From: Desulforudis sp.
Lineage (GTDB): Bacteria > Bacillota > Desulfotomaculia > Desulfotomaculales > Desulforudaceae
DNA: 64,000 nucleotides
Reading direction: 5' to 3'
NCBI GenBank assembly: GCA_003604975.1
Contig: QZIR01000051.1
Location: 1-64,000 of the forward strand
Shown: positions 61,693 to 64,000 of the stretch, in pieces
Position numbering within the stretch: the first letter of the stretch is position 1
Layout of the letters: each line of letters begins with the position of its first letter
The notes under the pieces: model-generated
The model's input: only the letters and a program-made list of their open reading frames with translations
Databases searched by the model: none
Told to the model about the DNA's origin: nothing
Position numbers and translations under genes: made by a program

Positions 61693-62898
61693 CTAATAAA
61701 TACTCCAGATCGTATCGAACATTGGCAGCAGCACGGCAAACAGGATCACCGCTACCAAGCCGCTGACCCCCACCAGCAGCACGGGCTGAAGCACGGTGGT
61801 GATCCTTGCTACCCGGGCATCCGCTTCCTGGTCGAAATATCCGGCCACCCGGTCGAGTAGGGAGTCCAGGGCGCCGGTGGCCTCCCCAACGGCCAGCATT
61901 TCGGAAACGATACCCGGGATCAACCGCTCCTGTCTGAAAGCCGTGGCCAAAGGCTTCCCCTCGCTAATGTCCACCCGGGCCCTGACCAGTATCGAGGCCA
62001 AAGCCTGGTTTCCCACCATCCGTTCCACAATCTCCAGCGCCGTCAGGATCGGTACTCCACTGGCAATCAGGCCCCCGAGCGTATAGCACATCCTTGAAAC
62101 GGCACTGTACAGGACCAGGCTCCCGACCACAGGGATACGGAAGAAAAGCCTGTCCAAGCCGGTCCGTACAGGTCCGCCGGTACAGTAGCCCAGCCAAACC
62201 GCGACCACGACTATGAGAAAGACCGCTGTCAGGAGTAACGCGTGTTTCTGAATGAAAAAGCTCACCGCAAACACCGCCGCGGTGAAAGGTGGAAAGGAAA
62301 TATTGAGGGTCGTGAGCATGCTGTGAAAGGTGGGTAAGATAAAGACAAAAAGAACTACCAGGACGACAGCAGCGACGGTAAGGATGAGCAAGGGGTAGGT
62401 CAGCGCACCCAGTACCCTGGAGTTAAAAGTGGACTCCCGCTCATAATAGGCGCCTAGCCTGTCCAGAGCCATATCCAGCTGACCGGTCAGCTCTCCGGCC
62501 TCAACCATACTACAGAATTGACCGGAGAACGCACGCGGATGACACCCAAAAGCTCTCGACAGGCTTACTCCGTCATCAAGCTGGAGGCCTACCGCCTGCA
62601 AGGCCTTACGCAGATCCGGCCGTGACCCCTCTTTGGCGAGGAGCCTGATTGCACCCGCTGGTGACACTCCGGCCCGGAGCAACGCGGACATCTGGTGACA
62701 GAATGTGGCAAGGTCCCGTGCCGATACGGTTCGCCGGGATAGCCCGAGCACGACCGTTCGTTTCGGGCCAATAGCAGTGACCCAGACTTGGCGTCCGAGC
62801 AGAAGCGCCACCGCCTCGTGCTGGTCACTGGCCGTTACTATACCACGTGTAGGCCGACCATACAGATCTCGACCAAAGTATTGAAAAACCGATGCCAC
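61693..62898 (-). CDS. pilC: Type IV pilus inner-membrane platform protein PilC
   Basis: A 401-residue GspF/PilC protein. Two repeated cytoplasmic domains (FCHQMSALLRAGVSPAGAIRLLAKEG; LGGLIASGVPILTALEIVERMVGN) alternate with three transmembrane segments. The GTG start has only a weak ribosome site. Separated from pilB by 117 nt, so possibly with its own promoter. Confidence 0.93.
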   Translation of the reverse strand: MASVFQYFGRDLYGRPTRGIVTASDQHEAVALLLGRQVWVTAIGPKRTVVLGLSRRTVSARDLATFCHQMSALLRAGVSPAGAIRLLAKEGSRPDLRKALQAVGLQLDDGVSLSRAFGCHPRAFSGQFCSMVEAGELTGQLDMALDRLGAYYERESTFNSRVLGALTYPLLILTVAAVVLVVLFVFILPTFHSMLTTLNISFPPFTAAVFAVSFFIQKHALLLTAVFLIVVVAVWLGYCTGGPVRTGLDRLFFRIPVVGSLVLYSAVSRMCYTLGGLIASGVPILTALEIVERMVGNQALASILVRARVDISEGKPLATAFRQERLIPGIVSEMLAVGEATGALDSLLDRVAGYFDQEADARVARITTVLQPVLLVGVSGLVAVILFAVLLPMFDTIWSIY

Positions 62899-62916
62899 CG
62901 GAATCCCAACCCTTAC

Positions 62917-62934
62917 ATTAGCGTATATACTAAT
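62917..62934. promoter_or_regulatory. Inverted repeat upstream of pilC
   Basis: ATTAG and CTAAT flank CGTATATA; a possible operator or hairpin 19 nt before the pilC start. Confidence 0.25.
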
Positions 62935-63015
62935 TTCTCTAAGAATTGTGAGGAATTCCTGCTCGGCTGTCTAAAATAATTACACTAAGATTGTCGAAAT
63001 TGGTATATTTGGGGT

Positions 63016-64000
63016 TTAAGCATCGCTGTGCCGTATACGCATCAATTCGCTCAGTGTGGTCAAACCGTCCAGCACCTTGGTAAGGCCGTCATCCACGATG
63101 GAAACCATTCCGTCCGAGCGGGCTGCCGTTCGGAGTTCGGCAAGCGGTACTCTTCGATACACAAGGTCGCGCAGATGAGTATTTACAACCAATAATTCAG
63201 CCACGGCCGCCCGTCCCCGGTAACCGGACCCGTCACAGTGGTTACAACCCACGGCCCGGTATACCGGCCTGGCCGGATCGTAATGTTGCCCCATGAAGAA
63301 GCGTTCACAGGAATCCGCGTCGGGCATGTATTCCTCCCGGCAGTACCGGCAAACCACACGCACCAACCTTTGAGCCAGGACGGCCAGGAGCGACGAGGCC
63401 ACCATGAACGGTTCAACATCCATGTCGGTAAGTCTGGTCAGCGCGCCAGCCGCATCGTTGGTGTGCATCGTACTGAAGACCATGTGCCCGGTGATCGCGG
63501 ACCTAGTCGCAATACGTGCCGTTTCCGTATCCCGTATTTCCCCGACCATGATAATCTCGGGGTCTTGCCGCAGGATTGAGCGCAAGCCCCTCGCAAAATC
63601 CAACCCCGCCTTGCGGTTAATCGGGATCTGGTTGGCCCCCTTCAGGATGTATTCAACCGGATCCTCGATGGTGACAATGTTGACTCCCGGACTGTTCAAT
63701 TCTTTCAGGATTGCGTAAAGGGTCGTGGTTTTGCCACTGCCCGTCGGCCCGGTCACCAGAACCATTCCATACGGGTCCCTGATCAGTTCCCGCAGCTTTT
63801 CCAGGCATGGTTTAGAGAAACCAAGTTCATCGAGACCGAACAGGAGCCGTGTCCGGTCGAGCAGACGGACCACGGCCTTTTCACCAAATACCGTCCGGAT
63901 CGTGGACACGCGCAAGTCGATGTCGCGTGCTCCCACCTGAACCTGTACACGTCCGTCCTGGGGGAGGCGTTTCTCGGAAATGTCCATTTCAGCCATGATC
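63016..64000 (-). CDS. pilB: Type IV pilus assembly ATPase PilB (partial, 5' end beyond window)
   Basis: C-terminal about 328 residues of a GspE/PilB extension ATPase. Walker A GPTGSGKTTTLY, the Asp box EDPVEYI, Walker B IIMVGEIRD and the His box FSTMHTND are present. The tetracysteine zinc site is CRYC...CNHC. The gene begins right of position 64000. It drives pilus polymerisation with PilC. Confidence 0.95.
   Translation of the reverse strand, partial: IMAEMDISEKRLPQDGRVQVQVGARDIDLRVSTIRTVFGEKAVVRLLDRTRLLFGLDELGFSKPCLEKLRELIRDPYGMVLVTGPTGSGKTTTLYAILKELNSPGVNIVTIEDPVEYILKGANQIPINRKAGLDFARGLRSILRQDPEIIMVGEIRDTETARIATRSAITGHMVFSTMHTNDAAGALTRLTDMDVEPFMVASSLLAVLAQRLVRVVCRYCREEYMPDADSCERFFMGQHYDPARPVYRAVGCNHCDGSGYRGRAAVAELLVVNTHLRDLVYRRVPLAELRTAARSDGMVSIVDDGLTKVLDGLTTLSELMRIRHSDA

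Noticed and set aside
1-64000. CRISPR arrays, insertion sequences, prophage genes or a replication origin
   Set aside because: No regular direct repeats with spacers, transposase, integrase or DnaA-box cluster were seen; the region is ordinary core chromosome.

Overview
This window looks like chromosome from an anaerobic, endospore-forming Firmicute of the Peptococcaceae/Desulfotomaculum-Pelotomaculum kind. The grounds are a complete spoIIIAA-AH sporulation operon, Gram-positive gene orders (efp-spoIIIA-acc-asp23-nusB-xseAB-ispA-dxs-recN), an OLE RNA locus with its membrane partner, archaeal-type phosphoglycerate mutase, TRAP (mtrB), and moderately high GC by eye. Almost all genes are on the minus strand. 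Many start with UUG behind a good Shine-Dalgarno. I see no insertion sequence, prophage or CRISPR array. It is core genome with a few unusual pieces.

Region 1-4.7 kb: a small NifU-domain Fe-S protein whose second motif cysteine is an in-frame UGA (probable selenoprotein), a possible small RNA, tRNA-Leu(CAA), a GH15 glucoamylase-like enzyme, a small zinc-ribbon membrane protein and apgM. 4.8-11.5 kb: a GAF-GGDEF diguanylate cyclase on the plus strand, a DedA protein, then pfkA-pyk and accD-accA. 11.6-16 kb: mtrB (TRAP), dnaE and a CoA-binding protein. 16-21.8 kb: an alpha-glucan block (GH15, DUF4912, GH57 branching enzyme, GT4 synthase).

21.9-25.8 kb: an operon of a NifV-like synthase, LeuC/LeuD-like dehydratase and an isocitrate-type dehydrogenase, which reads as a route from acetyl-CoA and oxaloacetate to 2-oxoglutarate. 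25.9-29.3 kb: gatCAB. 29.3-40.9 kb: recN, argR, nadK, tlyA, dxs, oapA, OLE RNA, ispA, xseB, fchA, folD, xseA, nusB. The OLE RNA (about 600 nt) is bounded by a long terminal stem visible in the sequence. 40.9-45.4 kb: DUF2273, AmaP and Asp23 proteins, accC, and a fused carboxyltransferase-biotin carrier gene that has an internal ribosome binding site at the carrier domain.

45.5-50.7 kb: spoIIIA. 50.8-53.5 kb: a run of RNA stem-loops, a CD1247-like gene, efp, a Xaa-Pro peptidase and aroQ. 53.7-56.7 kb: the TldE/TldD protease pair. 56.7-64 kb: a type IV pilus operon (pilB-pilC-four prepilins-PilX-like-pilM-pilN-pilO), with pilB running off the right edge.

The most interesting items are the UGA-containing NifU protein, the OLE RNA/OapA locus, the dual-use biotin carrier fusion, and the probable (Re-)citrate synthase operon.
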